Assembly: GCA_950096585.1 (NCBI GenBank) | Contig: CATNDK010000001.1 | Span: forward strand, 40,943 to 104,942 | Direction of reading: 5' to 3' | Length of the DNA stretch: 64,000 nucleotides | Source: Thalassococcus halodurans | GTDB lineage: Bacteria; Pseudomonadota; Alphaproteobacteria; Rhodobacterales; Rhodobacteraceae | Shown: positions 31,363-40,752 of the stretch, one piece after another | Layout of the letters: the number at the start of each line of letters is the position of its first letter | Position numbering within the stretch: the stretch's first letter is position 1 | The notes under the pieces: model-generated | What the model was told of the DNA's origin: nothing | Databases searched by the model: none | Seen by the model: only the letters and a program-made list of their open reading frames with translations | Made by a program: the position numbers and the translations under genes

Positions 31363-32448
31363 ATGGATCAACCTTCATTTACAGTGCTCGGGATCGAAAG
31401 CAGCTGTGATGACACCGCAGCAGCGGTTGTCAGAGGGCGGGATATTCTGTCGTCCATTGTGCTGGGGCAAACAGAGTTGCATGCCGCTTTTGGTGGTGTC
31501 GTTCCCGAAATCGCGGCACGCGCGCATGCCGAAAAACTTGATATCGCGGTGGCAGAGGCACTAAAGGCCGCTGATACGACGTTGTCTGAAATCGATGCTA
31601 TCGCAGTCACATCAGGCCCCGGTCTGATTGGCGGCGTTCTGTCGGGTGTGATGACGGCCAAAGGGCTGTCGGCTGGGTCTGGCAAGCCGCTTGTCGGGGT
31701 AAACCATTTGGCTGGGCACGCGCTGACGCCGCGTCTGACTGATGGGCTGGAATTTCCGTATCTGATGCTGCTGGTGTCCGGCGGCCATTGCCAGTTTCTG
31801 ATTGTCAAATCGGTGGAAGAGTTTCAACGTCTCGGCGGCACTATCGACGATGCCCCGGGCGAGGCCTTCGACAAAACCGCGCGTCTTCTGGGGCTACCGC
31901 AACCCGGTGGTCCGTCTGTCGAACAGAACGCTCGTGCTGGTGACGAAAAACGCTTTAGGCTGCCACGGCCCCTGCTGGACCAAGAGGGTTGCGATATGTC
32001 GTTTTCCGGTCTGAAGACCGCATTGCTTCGCCAGCGTGATAAATTGGTCAAGGAACAAGCCGGGCTTTACGAACAGGATCGTTTTGACCTCTGCGCTGGG
32101 TTTCAGGCGGCGGTGCGTGACGTGTTGGCCGAAAAGACGCGCCGCGCACTAGAGATCTATCTTGAAATGGCGCCTGCCAAGCCCGCGTTTGCCATTGCCG
32201 GTGGCGTCGCCGCCAATGGCGCGATCCGCGAGAAACTTCAGGCGCTGTGTGATGATAAGGGCGTCGCGTTTATTGCACCGCCTCTGGCGCTTTGCACAGA
32301 CAATGCGGCGATGATCGCCTACGCTGGGCAAGAGCTGTTCGCCAAGGGCGTCACACATGACATGTCGTTGTCGGCACGTCCGCGGTGGCCTTTGGACAAA
32401 GCGGCATCGCCCTTGTTGGGGTCGGGGAAAAAGGGCGCGAAGGCATGA
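31363..32448 (+). CDS. tsaD: tRNA N6-adenosine threonylcarbamoyltransferase TsaD
   Basis: [36 protein letters not shown]. Confidence 0.96.
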   Translation: MDQPSFTVLGIESSCDDTAAAVVRGRDILSSIVLGQTELHAAFGGVVPEIAARAHAEKLDIAVAEALKAADTTLSEIDAIAVTSGPGLIGGVLSGVMTAKGLSAGSGKPLVGVNHLAGHALTPRLTDGLEFPYLMLLVSGGHCQFLIVKSVEEFQRLGGTIDDAPGEAFDKTARLLGLPQPGGPSVEQNARAGDEKRFRLPRPLLDQEGCDMSFSGLKTALLRQRDKLVKEQAGLYEQDRFDLCAGFQAAVRDVLAEKTRRALEIYLEMAPAKPAFAIAGGVAANGAIREKLQALCDDKGVAFIAPPLALCTDNAAMIAYAGQELFAKGVTHDMSLSARPRWPLDKAASPLLGSGKKGAKA

Positions 32449-33407
32449 CGATTTCGGTACTTGGGGCAGGTGCATTCGGAACGGCGCTGGCAATCGCATT
32501 GGCGCGTGAAGGCCGCAATGTGCAGCTTTGGGGGCGGAACGCAGATTCATTGGCCGAAATGGCGCGCACGCGGATCAACCCGAAATTGCCGGACGCGACC
32601 CTGCCTGAGGGTCTGTTGATCCAGCCGGATCTGGAATTGGCTGCGCAGTCGCCAACCCTATTGGTTGCGGTTCCCATGCAAACCGTGTCCGGGCTGCTGG
32701 ATAGCATCGACGCTTCGCTGAATGGTCAGCGCGTGGTGGCCTGTTGCAAGGGGATTGACCTGACAACAGGCACGGGCCCGTCCCAGTTAATCGCCCGCCA
32801 GAAACCCGATGCCGTTCCTGCCGTTCTGACCGGTCCCAGTTTTGCCAGCGACATTGCCCAAGGCCTGCCCACAGCCCTGACGCTTGCCTGCGCGGATGAG
32901 GCGCTGGGCGAACAGCGTCAGAACGAACTGGCTTGCTCGGTTCTGCGCATTTATCGCAGCAAGGATGTGATCGGCGCCGAACTTGGTGGTGCGCTTAAGA
33001 ACGTAGTTGCCGTGGCTTGTGGCATCGTGATCGGTGCGCAGCTTGGCGTGAGTGCACGTGCCGCCCTGATGACCCGTGGCTTTGCCGAGATGCAGCGCGT
33101 GGCTGAACGCATGGGGGCCAATCCGACGACGTTGGTTGGCCTATCCGGTCTGGGCGATCTGGCGCTGACCTGTTGTTCGGACCAGTCGCGCAACTATCGC
33201 TATGGCATGGCGCTGGGCGCTGGGACCGAGTTTGACAAATCAACTACCGTCGAAGGTGTTGCCACGGCTAAGGCAATGGCAGACATTGCCCGCAAAGAGG
33301 GGCTCGACCTGCCGATTTGCACGACGGTCAACGCCATCTGCGAGGGACATATCACGGTGCCCGAGGCGCTTAATCAGCTGCTCTCGCGCCCATTGAAGGA
33401 GGAATAA
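32445..33407 (+). CDS. gpsA: Glycerol-3-phosphate dehydrogenase [NAD(P)+]
   Basis: [39 protein letters not shown] overlap with tsaD. Confidence 0.95.
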   Translation: MTISVLGAGAFGTALAIALAREGRNVQLWGRNADSLAEMARTRINPKLPDATLPEGLLIQPDLELAAQSPTLLVAVPMQTVSGLLDSIDASLNGQRVVACCKGIDLTTGTGPSQLIARQKPDAVPAVLTGPSFASDIAQGLPTALTLACADEALGEQRQNELACSVLRIYRSKDVIGAELGGALKNVVAVACGIVIGAQLGVSARAALMTRGFAEMQRVAERMGANPTTLVGLSGLGDLALTCCSDQSRNYRYGMALGAGTEFDKSTTVEGVATAKAMADIARKEGLDLPICTTVNAICEGHITVPEALNQLLSRPLKEE

Positions 33408-33677
33408 ATGCTCGTTGCACTTTTTGCCAAAGACAAAGCTGGCGCACTTCAGGTTCGCAAAGACAACCGCGAAGCGCATCTTGGGTATATCAAGGATACA
33501 GGCATGGTCGCGCAGGCGGGCCCGTTGATCGTAGACGGCGACATGGCCGGATCGCTGGTTATTCTGGACGTCGAAGACATGGCTGCGGCCGAGGCATGGG
33601 CGGCAAACGACCCCTATGCAAAGGCTGGGCTGTTCGCGTCGGTCGAACTGGTTGAATGGAAAAAGGTCATCGGCTGA
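33408..33677 (+). CDS. YciI-family protein
   Basis: compact 89-aa YCII fold; ANDPYAKAGLFASVELVEWKKVIG. Confidence 0.88.
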   Translation: MLVALFAKDKAGALQVRKDNREAHLGYIKDTGMVAQAGPLIVDGDMAGSLVILDVEDMAAAEAWAANDPYAKAGLFASVELVEWKKVIG

Positions 33678-34102
33678 TGCGCTACTGGCTGTTCAAATCC
33701 GAGCCGTCCACATGGTCATGGGACCAGCAGGTTGCCAAAGGCGACGAAGGCGAAGAGTGGGACGGCGTGCGCAATTATCAGGCGCGCAACTTCATGCGCG
33801 AGATGTCAGTCGGCGATCTGGGCTTTTTCTATCATTCCCAGTCTGAAAAGGCCGTTGTTGGTGTGGTCGAGGTGGTTGCCGAAGCCCACCCAGACAGCAA
33901 GGCCGATGATCCGCGCTGGGAATGCGTCGATATCAAAGCGGTTGCTGCCTTTCCGAAGGCGGTGACACTGGATCAGGTCAAAGAGACCGAAGAATTGGCA
34001 GACATGGCATTGGTCAAGCAATCCCGTTTGTCTGTGCAGCCTGTGACAGAAGCCGAATGGGCAAAAGTCTGTCAGATGGGCGGATATTCCGACGGGAAAT
34101 AG
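33677..34102 (+). CDS. EVE-domain protein (thymocyte nuclear protein-1 like)
   Basis: YWLFKSEPSTWSWDQQ; WDGVRNYQARNFMREM; ATGA overlap with yciI-like gene. Confidence 0.93.
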   Translation: MRYWLFKSEPSTWSWDQQVAKGDEGEEWDGVRNYQARNFMREMSVGDLGFFYHSQSEKAVVGVVEVVAEAHPDSKADDPRWECVDIKAVAAFPKAVTLDQVKETEELADMALVKQSRLSVQPVTEAEWAKVCQMGGYSDGK

Positions 34103-34106
34103 TATC

Positions 34107-34134
34107 AGGGGACCGCGCAAGAAGGCGGCCCCCT
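34107..34134 (+). terminator. Hairpin after EVE-domain gene; possible terminator
   Basis: CAGGGGaCCGC...GCGGcCCCCTG stem with one mismatch; no clear U-tract. Confidence 0.4.
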
Positions 34135-34272
34135 GCTCACCCTGTGCACTCCCATACACAACACGTGAAACAGTCAGATCGGCCTTCTGGCGAACTGAAT
34201 AGAACGTAGCATGTACATCGTGTTTCGCGAAGCACTAAGCATCCGGCAATTAGTTAAAATCCGCAGCAACGA

Positions 34273-34298
34273 AAAAGGCGCCCCGAAGGACGCCTTTC
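34273..34298 (-). terminator. Probable terminator of DUF2853 gene
   Basis: AAAAGGCG...CGCCTTT hairpin just past the stop at 34320 (minus strand). Confidence 0.6.
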
Positions 34299-34319
34299 AA
34301 TAGCCAGTAGGCGTACAGC

Positions 34320-34661
34320 TTAGCTGTAGACGCTTTCTTTGCCGAAATGTTTGGTCAGCATGTAGTAGATTACGGCGCGGTACTTGTTGCGCTCGGATTT
34401 GCCGTACGTCTCGATGACCGAGTTGATGGCGTCCATCAGTTCGGGGCTGTCTTTCAGGCCCAGCTTTTTCATCAGGAAGTTTGTTTTCACTGTTTCCAGT
34501 TCCGCCGGCTGAGAGCCCGCAACTGTGGAAGCATCGGCGTTATAAATTGCCGGGCCGCAGCCGATTGTGACTTTGGTCAGAAGGTCCATATCCGGTTCCA
34601 TGCCGCACTTGCCGCGCAGATCGTCCGCATATTTCGCGATCAATTCGTCTCTTTTACCCAT
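34320..34661 (-). CDS. DUF2853-family protein
   Basis: MGKRDELIAKYADDLRGKCG... and NKYRAVIYYMLTKHFGKESVY resemble DUF2853. Confidence 0.75.
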   Translation of the reverse strand: MGKRDELIAKYADDLRGKCGMEPDMDLLTKVTIGCGPAIYNADASTVAGSQPAELETVKTNFLMKKLGLKDSPELMDAINSVIETYGKSERNKYRAVIYYMLTKHFGKESVYS

Positions 34662-34851
34662 AATTCAGTCCCCTGGTTTTTATTGCGATCACCCCAAAAT
34701 GGTGTCTGCAAAGAACCTAAGGCGCGGTTTGCACTCCAAACAAGGGAAAAGACACATCACAATTCCCACCATGCAAAAATCTGCCGTTCTACAGTTAAAA
34801 TCGACCTAACACATTTTGTTTTCCAAAAGTGTTTATGTCGAAAGGTATAAA

Positions 34852-34882
34852 AAAAGCCGCCAGTGCGAAACTGACGGCTTTT
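34852..34882 (-). terminator. Intrinsic terminator of ahcY
   Basis: AAAAGCCGcCAGT-GCGAA-ACTGaCGGCTTTT stem; T-run on minus strand (AAAAAA on plus). Confidence 0.8.
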
Positions 34883-34904
34883 CCTGATAATGCGTTTCCG
34901 CTGA

Positions 34905-36293
34905 TTAGTAGCGGTAGTGTTCCGGCTTGAAGGGGCCTTCCGGCGTAACGCCGATGTACGCTGCCTGATCGTTGTTCAGCTTGGTCAGCTTCACGCCGAT
35001 GCGATCCAAGTGCAGGCGCGCGACCTTTTCATCCAGATGCTTGGGCAGGATATACACTTCGTTGTTGTAGTTTTCACCGTTGGTCCACAGTTCGATCTGC
35101 GCCAGCACCTGGTTGGTGAAGGACGCAGACATTACGAACGACGGGTGACCTGTGGCGTTGCCAAGGTTCAGCAGTCGACCTTCGGACAGCAGGATGATGC
35201 GCGAACCAGAGGGCATTTCGATCATGTCGACCTGCTCTTTGATGTTGGTCCACTTGTGGTTCTTCAGCGCAGCGACCTGAATTTCGTTGTCGAAGTGGCC
35301 GATGTTACCGACGATCGCCATGTCCTTCATCTCGCGCATATGCTCGATGCGGATGACGTCTTTGTTGCCAGTTGTCGTGATGAACACGTCAGCGGTGGAA
35401 ACAACGTCTTCCAGTACGGTGACTTCGAAACCGTCCATTGCGGCCTGAAGCGCGCAGATCGGGTCGACTTCAGTCACCTTCACGCGGGCACCTGCACCGG
35501 CGAGCGATGCGGCAGAGCCTTTGCCAACGTCGCCGTAACCACACACAACCGCAACCTTACCGGCCAGCATGGTGTCTGTTGCGCGGCGGATGCCGTCGAC
35601 CAGCGATTCCTTACAGCCGTATTTGTTGTCGAACTTCGACTTGGTGACGCTGTCGTTCACGTTGATCGCGGGGAAGGGCAGCTGGCCTTTCTTGTGCAGA
35701 TCGTAAAGGCGGTGAACGCCTGTGGTCGTTTCCTCAGAAACGCCTTTGATCGCGTCGCGTGTTTTGGTGAACCAGCCTGGGGACAGTTCCATGCGCTTTT
35801 TGATCTGCGCTTTGATGACGGCCTCTTCTTCGGACTGCGGCACGGGGATGATATCTTCACCCGCTTCGGCGCGTGCGCCCAGAAGAACGTACAGTGTCGC
35901 GTCGCCACCGTCGTCGAGGATCATGTTAGCGCCTTCAGGGAACATGAAGGACTTGTCCAGATAGTCCCAATGCTCTTCCAGCGTCTGGCCCTTGATTGCG
36001 AAGACGGGCGTGCCGCCAGCAGCAATTGCCGCCGCTGCGTGGTCTTGGGTCGAGAAGATGTTGCACGACGCCCAGCGCACATCCGCGCCAAGCGCAACAA
36101 GCGTTTCAATCAGAACCGCTGTCTGAATCGTCATGTGCAACGAACCGACGATGCGCGCGCCTTTCAGGGGTTTTGCTTCGCCGTATTCCTCGCGCAGCGC
36201 CATCAGGCCCGGCATTTCTGTTTCAGCGATATCCAGTTCCTTACGGCCGAATTCGGCCAAGGAGATGTCTTTTACGATGTAATCGTTGGCCAC
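34905..36293 (-). CDS. ahcY: Adenosylhomocysteinase; GTG start preferred
   Basis: [49 protein letters not shown] 5 nt before GTG at 36293, none before ATG at 36305. Confidence 0.95.
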   Translation of the reverse strand: MANDYIVKDISLAEFGRKELDIAETEMPGLMALREEYGEAKPLKGARIVGSLHMTIQTAVLIETLVALGADVRWASCNIFSTQDHAAAAIAAGGTPVFAIKGQTLEEHWDYLDKSFMFPEGANMILDDGGDATLYVLLGARAEAGEDIIPVPQSEEEAVIKAQIKKRMELSPGWFTKTRDAIKGVSEETTTGVHRLYDLHKKGQLPFPAINVNDSVTKSKFDNKYGCKESLVDGIRRATDTMLAGKVAVVCGYGDVGKGSAASLAGAGARVKVTEVDPICALQAAMDGFEVTVLEDVVSTADVFITTTGNKDVIRIEHMREMKDMAIVGNIGHFDNEIQVAALKNHKWTNIKEQVDMIEMPSGSRIILLSEGRLLNLGNATGHPSFVMSASFTNQVLAQIELWTNGENYNNEVYILPKHLDEKVARLHLDRIGVKLTKLNNDQAAYIGVTPEGPFKPEHYRY

Positions 36294-36415
36294 AACGGCC
36301 TCCATTCATTAATCCGAGTTTGGAGTGGCAGGTAGCACCGTTTCCCTATTTCGGCAACTTCTAGCATCTGGTTCGTTGCGTGATCGGTGGCTCTGTGCGA
36401 ACCAGACGGCAAGAA
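36294..36415 (-). promoter_or_regulatory. Structured ahcY 5' leader (riboswitch-like candidate)
   Basis: 9-bp stem TCTGGTTCG/CGAACCAGA (36398-36406 with 36367-36375), loop AGCCACCG complementary to downstream CGGTGCT, CTCC complementary to SD GGAG. Confidence 0.5.
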
Positions 36416-36437
36416 TGTCACTTCCGGAGCAGTGGGA

Positions 36438-37031
36438 ATGTCCAAACAGCCAAGAGCATGGCAAAAAATGTTGTCAGGTCGCCGACTGGACCTTTTGGAT
36501 CCGACGCCTGTCGATATCGAAATCGAAGATATCGCGCATGGTCTTGCTTTTGTTGCCCGCTGGAACGGCCAAACCAAAGGTGATTTTCCCTATTCCGTCG
36601 CCGAACATTCGATCCTTGTCGAAAAGCTGTTTCAGCGCCTTTATCCAAGTTCTAGCGTCGCAGCGCGTTTGACCGCGCTTTTGCACGACGCGCCGGAATA
36701 CGTGATTGGCGATATGATTTCACCGGTTAAGGCCGCTGTCGGGCCCGACTATGGTGTTCTGGATGATCGCCTTTCCGCGGCTATTCCCATTCGTTTCGGG
36801 TTGGCCGCAGTCACTCCGAAACGCCTAAAGGCGCAGATCAAAAAGGCAGATAAGGTCAGCGCATGGATGGAAGCCACGCAAATCGCGGGCTTTGATGAAT
36901 CCGAGGCGAACCGCTTTTTCGGGCGCCCTGATCCTGCGCTGATTGCCGGATTGGAAATATCTCTCAGGCCGCCAGTCGAGGTGCGTGAGGAATTTGTCGC
37001 AAGGCACGAAGCGCTGCTCGCCCAGATGTAA
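36438..37031 (+). CDS. HD-domain phosphohydrolase (YfbR-like)
   Basis: YSVAEHSILVEKL; ALLHDAPEYVIGDMISPVK. Confidence 0.88.
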   Translation: MSKQPRAWQKMLSGRRLDLLDPTPVDIEIEDIAHGLAFVARWNGQTKGDFPYSVAEHSILVEKLFQRLYPSSSVAARLTALLHDAPEYVIGDMISPVKAAVGPDYGVLDDRLSAAIPIRFGLAAVTPKRLKAQIKKADKVSAWMEATQIAGFDESEANRFFGRPDPALIAGLEISLRPPVEVREEFVARHEALLAQM

Positions 37032-37219
37032 GCGCAATCGGGTCAACAGACCTGCGTCCAAAAAGCAACGCCACGAAAGCTAGTGTGCTTGGAGGTCTCA
37101 CACGAGAATTCCAAGTCATATCGCAATGTGCAAACATAAGAATTATAAACAAAAAACAAAATACGGCCCCATTGTTCGCAAACGATAGGGGCTGAACATA
37201 GGCAGATGAGGCCAGGGTA

Positions 37220-37948
37220 GTGAGTACAGGATTCAAAGTCGCTGCGTGTATCGCAGCGCTCGTGATAACAAGTGGCTGCGCGCAGTCTTCCAAAACCTTC
37301 GAAGTGTCGAAAAACGATGTTGGTCAGCTTAGTCTGGCTGAAAGCACGCTGACGCCCGAAAAAAATCTGCAACAGCAGGCGATCGCCCTAAACGAGTTGA
37401 CGGCACAATTGGTCCGGCAATCAACCGTTCAAGGCGCGACGATGGGCGCGATTGGTGGCTGCGCCGCGGCTGCGATTGCTTCTGCGGGTGTAAACAAATG
37501 TGTTGGTTCAGCAGTTGTCGGCGCGACAGTTGGCGGGCTGATCGGTCGCGCGACGGGCAAAGCCAACGTAAAGAAACGGGTCGAGATCGTGTCGCACAAC
37601 GGCGTTGGTCGTGGCCTGCAAAAAGCCGAAGCCGATTTGGCGGCCATTCAGCTTGATCTGAACGATCTGATTGAACAGCAAAGCATGGAGCTTTTGGTAC
37701 TGGCAGAAGCCCGTAAAGAAGGCCGCATTTCCGAGACCGAATACGCAAACCGCGTTGAAGCCATCCGCCAGGTTCGGGCGGAGTTGGTCGAGGCTTTGAC
37801 CCTGACCGACAAGCAGGCCAAGCAGGTTCATGCATCGCTGCAAGAAGCGCAGGCGCTTGGTCAGGAAAAGCTGGAATGGCACCTGCTTGCGTCGCAGCGC
37901 CTTAGCGAAAACTCGGTCTCGGCGCGCGAAGCGGTGTCGCTGTTCTGA
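37220..37948 (+). CDS. Glycine-zipper lipoprotein with C-terminal coiled coil, function unknown
   Basis: lipobox VITSGCA; GATMGAIGGCAAAAIASAG...VVGATVGGLIGRATG glycine zippers. Confidence 0.65.
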   Translation: MSTGFKVAACIAALVITSGCAQSSKTFEVSKNDVGQLSLAESTLTPEKNLQQQAIALNELTAQLVRQSTVQGATMGAIGGCAAAAIASAGVNKCVGSAVVGATVGGLIGRATGKANVKKRVEIVSHNGVGRGLQKAEADLAAIQLDLNDLIEQQSMELLVLAEARKEGRISETEYANRVEAIRQVRAELVEALTLTDKQAKQVHASLQEAQALGQEKLEWHLLASQRLSENSVSAREAVSLF

Positions 37949-37949
37949 T

Positions 37950-38528
37950 TTAACGCGGCGAGCGTTTCGCCAGAATACGCTGAAGGGTGCGGCGGTGCAT
38001 GTTCAGACGCCGCGCCGTTTCAGACACGTTCCGATCACACAGCTCATATACCCGCTGAATGTGTTCCCAGCGCACGCGATCCGCGCTCATGGGGTTTTCA
38101 GGCGGTGGCGGTAGGTCGTCGCCAGTCGCCAAAAGCGCATTTGTGATGTCGGTCGCATCGGCGGGCTTGGACAGATAGTCGGTCGCACCGATTTTCACGG
38201 CGGCCACCGCCGTCGCAATTGCGCCGTAGCCTGTCAGGACAACTACGCGACAATCGGGGCGCTTTTCACGCAGCGTTTCAACCACGTCCAATCCGTTGCC
38301 GTCTGTAAGCCGCAGGTCAACCACGGCATAGGCCGGTGGGCGCGCCGTGGCGATTGCTGTTCCGGCTGCAACAGAACCCGCCGTCTCGACTTCGAAACCG
38401 CGTTTCTCCATCGCTTTGGCAAGGCGCTTCAGAAAAGGTTCGTCATCGTCGACCAACAGTAAAGAGCGGTCATCCCCCAAGGCTTCCAAAGTTTGCTCGC
38501 TCACCGTGATCTCCCTTATCCCCATGCC
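37950..38528 (-). CDS. regA: Redox response regulator RegA/PrrA/ActR
   Basis: SLLLVDDDEPFLKRLAKAMEKRGF receiver; C-terminal Fis-type HTH ETARRLNMHRRTLQRILAKRSPR; next to senC/regB; start approximate. Confidence 0.93.
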   Translation of the reverse strand, partial: GMGIREITVSEQTLEALGDDRSLLLVDDDEPFLKRLAKAMEKRGFEVETAGSVAAGTAIATARPPAYAVVDLRLTDGNGLDVVETLREKRPDCRVVVLTGYGAIATAVAAVKIGATDYLSKPADATDITNALLATGDDLPPPPENPMSADRVRWEHIQRVYELCDRNVSETARRLNMHRRTLQRILAKRSPR

Positions 38529-38565
38529 TAAATTGTTAACTTGCCTTTTAAAGTCGGTCAAACTT

Positions 38566-39183
38566 TCAAGCAGCGTCAATAAAACAGGCGGTCTGTTTGG
38601 CTATCTGTTCAGGACTTAGGTCGCGGCGGAAGAAATCAACGAAACCATGTTCGGGCAGCACGAGGTAGGTGAACGTCATGTGGTCCACGAGATAGCTGTC
38701 ATCATCGGTTTCAGGCACACGATAATAGACGCGAAAGGCCTCAGCCGCTTGTTTTACTTGCTCTTCCGTCCCTGTCATTGCGATCAGATCGGGGTGCATC
38801 ATGTCCACGTAATCGGCCAGCACCTCTTGCGTATCACGGCGCGGGTCAACCGAGACGAAAAGAGGAGCCACATCGTATCCCATTTCCGCCAGAACATCGA
38901 TTGCATCGGCATTTCGGGCCATATCGAAGGGGCAGATGTCGGGGCAGAATGTATAGCCGTAATACAAAAGGGCGGGCTTTGTGAAAACATCCTTATCAGT
39001 CACGGTCATGCCGCGATGATCGGTTAGGTTGAATTCGCCCCCCAAAGCGCCGTTTCCTGCCACGCGCGACGTTCTGCAATCGGCAAACTGATCGCCCCCG
39101 GCACCGGGCCCTGTGACATACCAAAGCCCGCCGATCATTCCGGCAATGGCAGTGCAGGCAGCGGCAACGACAAGTTTTTGCAT
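38566..39183 (-). CDS. senC: SCO1/SenC/PrrC-family copper protein
   Basis: YYGYTFCPDICPFDMARN CxxxC; VDPRRDTQEVL; start at MQKLVVAAACTA. Confidence 0.93.
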   Translation of the reverse strand: MQKLVVAAACTAIAGMIGGLWYVTGPGAGGDQFADCRTSRVAGNGALGGEFNLTDHRGMTVTDKDVFTKPALLYYGYTFCPDICPFDMARNADAIDVLAEMGYDVAPLFVSVDPRRDTQEVLADYVDMMHPDLIAMTGTEEQVKQAAEAFRVYYRVPETDDDSYLVDHMTFTYLVLPEHGFVDFFRRDLSPEQIAKQTACFIDAA

Positions 39184-39270
39184 GGCTCGATCCTTTGGTA
39201 GGGTGCGGGAACAATTGCGCATCATTGATAGGCCACCTATCAATTTAGGAAGCCTGGACAAGGGGGCACA

Positions 39271-40686
39271 ATGGCGCAAAACGCGACAGACGACGTCGAT
39301 AACGGGATTTTTAACGAAAGCCGTTGGTCAAACTGGATCCGCCTTCGGACGATGATCATTCTGCGGTGGTTTGCGATTGCGGGCCAGTTGGCTGCGATCG
39401 TCATTGGCACATGGCTTTATGATCTGGATCTGGAAACGGGTCTTTGCATTCTGGCCGTCGGTGTGTCGGTTGTGGGTAACCTGATTGCCAGTTTCATCTT
39501 TCCGGAAAACAAGCGCCTGACCGAGTTCGAAAACCTGTTGATGGTTTTGTTCGATGTCTTCCAGCTGGCATTCCTTTTGTTCCTGACCGGCGGTCTTAGC
39601 AATCCGTTCTCGCTGCTGGTGGTTGCGCCAGTCACGGTTTCGGCGGCAGTTTTGACAGTGCGGTCTACTGTGATCCTGAACGTCTTTGCGTTTTTGCTGG
39701 TGACTGGGTTGGTGTTTTTCCACTTGCCGCTGGTCACAAAGGACGGGGTCGAACTGCGTATTCCCGATTTGTTTGTGTTCGGCCAATGGGTCGCTATCAC
39801 AATCGCGCAGGTATTCATTTCGGTCTACGCGCACCGCTCGGTCAGTGAGATGCACAATATGTCCGATGCTTTGACTGCCACCCAAATGGCGCTTGAGCGG
39901 ACGCAGAAGCTGAATGACCTCGGCGGTGTCGTGGCCGCTGCGGCGCATGAACTGGGCACGCCTTTGGCCACCATCAAACTGACCTCCTCCGAGTTGATAG
40001 AAGAGCTTGAGGGCCGTGATGATCTTCAGGATGATGCGCGTCTGATCCGCGAACAGGCAGACCGCTGTCGCGATATTTTGCGCTCCATGGGGCGTGCCGG
40101 TAAGGATGATTTGCAACTCCGCTTTGCCCCCCTGTCAGAAGTGATCCGCGAGGCAGCCGAACCCCATCAGGATCGCGGGAAAGAGATCGACATTATACTT
40201 CTCGGGTGCGTCGAGGATGTGGACGTAGACGAACCAGATATCCGTAGAAAACCCGAGGTCATTCACGGCCTGCGTAACCTTATCCAAAACGCCGTCGACT
40301 TTGCGCGCAGCACTATCTGGGTCGAGGTGTCTTGGAGCGCGGACCAAATCTCGATCCGGATTATTGATGATGGTCGCGGGTTTCCGCCCCATTTGATCGG
40401 TCGGATCGGTGACCCGTTTGTCCGGCGCAGAAGATCCGAGCGCGACAGAAAAGACCGCCCCGGATATGAGGGCATGGGTCTGGGCCTTTTCATCGCCAAG
40501 ACCCTGCTTGAACGAACTGGCGCATCGCTGAGTTTTGCCAATGGCGGTGGTGATATCCATAGCGCGATGCAATCGGCATCGGGGCAGGGCGCCATTGTCG
40601 AGGTTGTTTGGCCGTCTTCCGCAATCACGGTTGATCCTGACAGCGCCCGCGGTCCCTTGGGCGAGAACCAGCAATTTAGAAGCTGA
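39271..40686 (+). CDS. regB: Redox sensor histidine kinase RegB/PrrB/ActS
   Basis: six-TM N-region, AAAHELGTPLATIKL H-box, GMGLGLFIAKTLLERTGA; divergent from senC-regA. Confidence 0.93.
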   Translation: MAQNATDDVDNGIFNESRWSNWIRLRTMIILRWFAIAGQLAAIVIGTWLYDLDLETGLCILAVGVSVVGNLIASFIFPENKRLTEFENLLMVLFDVFQLAFLLFLTGGLSNPFSLLVVAPVTVSAAVLTVRSTVILNVFAFLLVTGLVFFHLPLVTKDGVELRIPDLFVFGQWVAITIAQVFISVYAHRSVSEMHNMSDALTATQMALERTQKLNDLGGVVAAAAHELGTPLATIKLTSSELIEELEGRDDLQDDARLIREQADRCRDILRSMGRAGKDDLQLRFAPLSEVIREAAEPHQDRGKEIDIILLGCVEDVDVDEPDIRRKPEVIHGLRNLIQNAVDFARSTIWVEVSWSADQISIRIIDDGRGFPPHLIGRIGDPFVRRRRSERDRKDRPGYEGMGLGLFIAKTLLERTGASLSFANGGGDIHSAMQSASGQGAIVEVVWPSSAITVDPDSARGPLGENQQFRS

Positions 40687-40700
40687 TTGTAATCAAGTAT

Positions 40701-40715
40701 TTAACAAAATCTTAA
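40701..40715. promoter_or_regulatory. CtrA-type box TTAA-N7-TTAA upstream of the PAS protein gene
   Basis: TTAACAAAATCTTAA, intergenic, 38 nt before ATG at 40753. Confidence 0.55.
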
Positions 40716-40752
40716 GCATTTGTTCATTAGTGTTTTCCGTGTCTAAAGGAAA

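Noticed and set aside
34157-34172. ACACGTGAAACA parS half-site after the EVE-domain gene
   Set aside because: Left half does not match; likely chance.
34917-36335. 472-aa ORF antisense to ahcY
   Set aside because: Mirrors ahcY almost exactly; composition typical of a codon-bias shadow ORF.
34917-36335. Possible antisense regulatory transcript of ahcY from the long opposite ORF
   Set aside because: No promoter or RBS evidence beyond the open frame.
38535-38555. TTAA-N8-TTAA between senC and regA
   Set aside because: Spacer is 8 rather than 7, so it does not fit the CtrA consensus.
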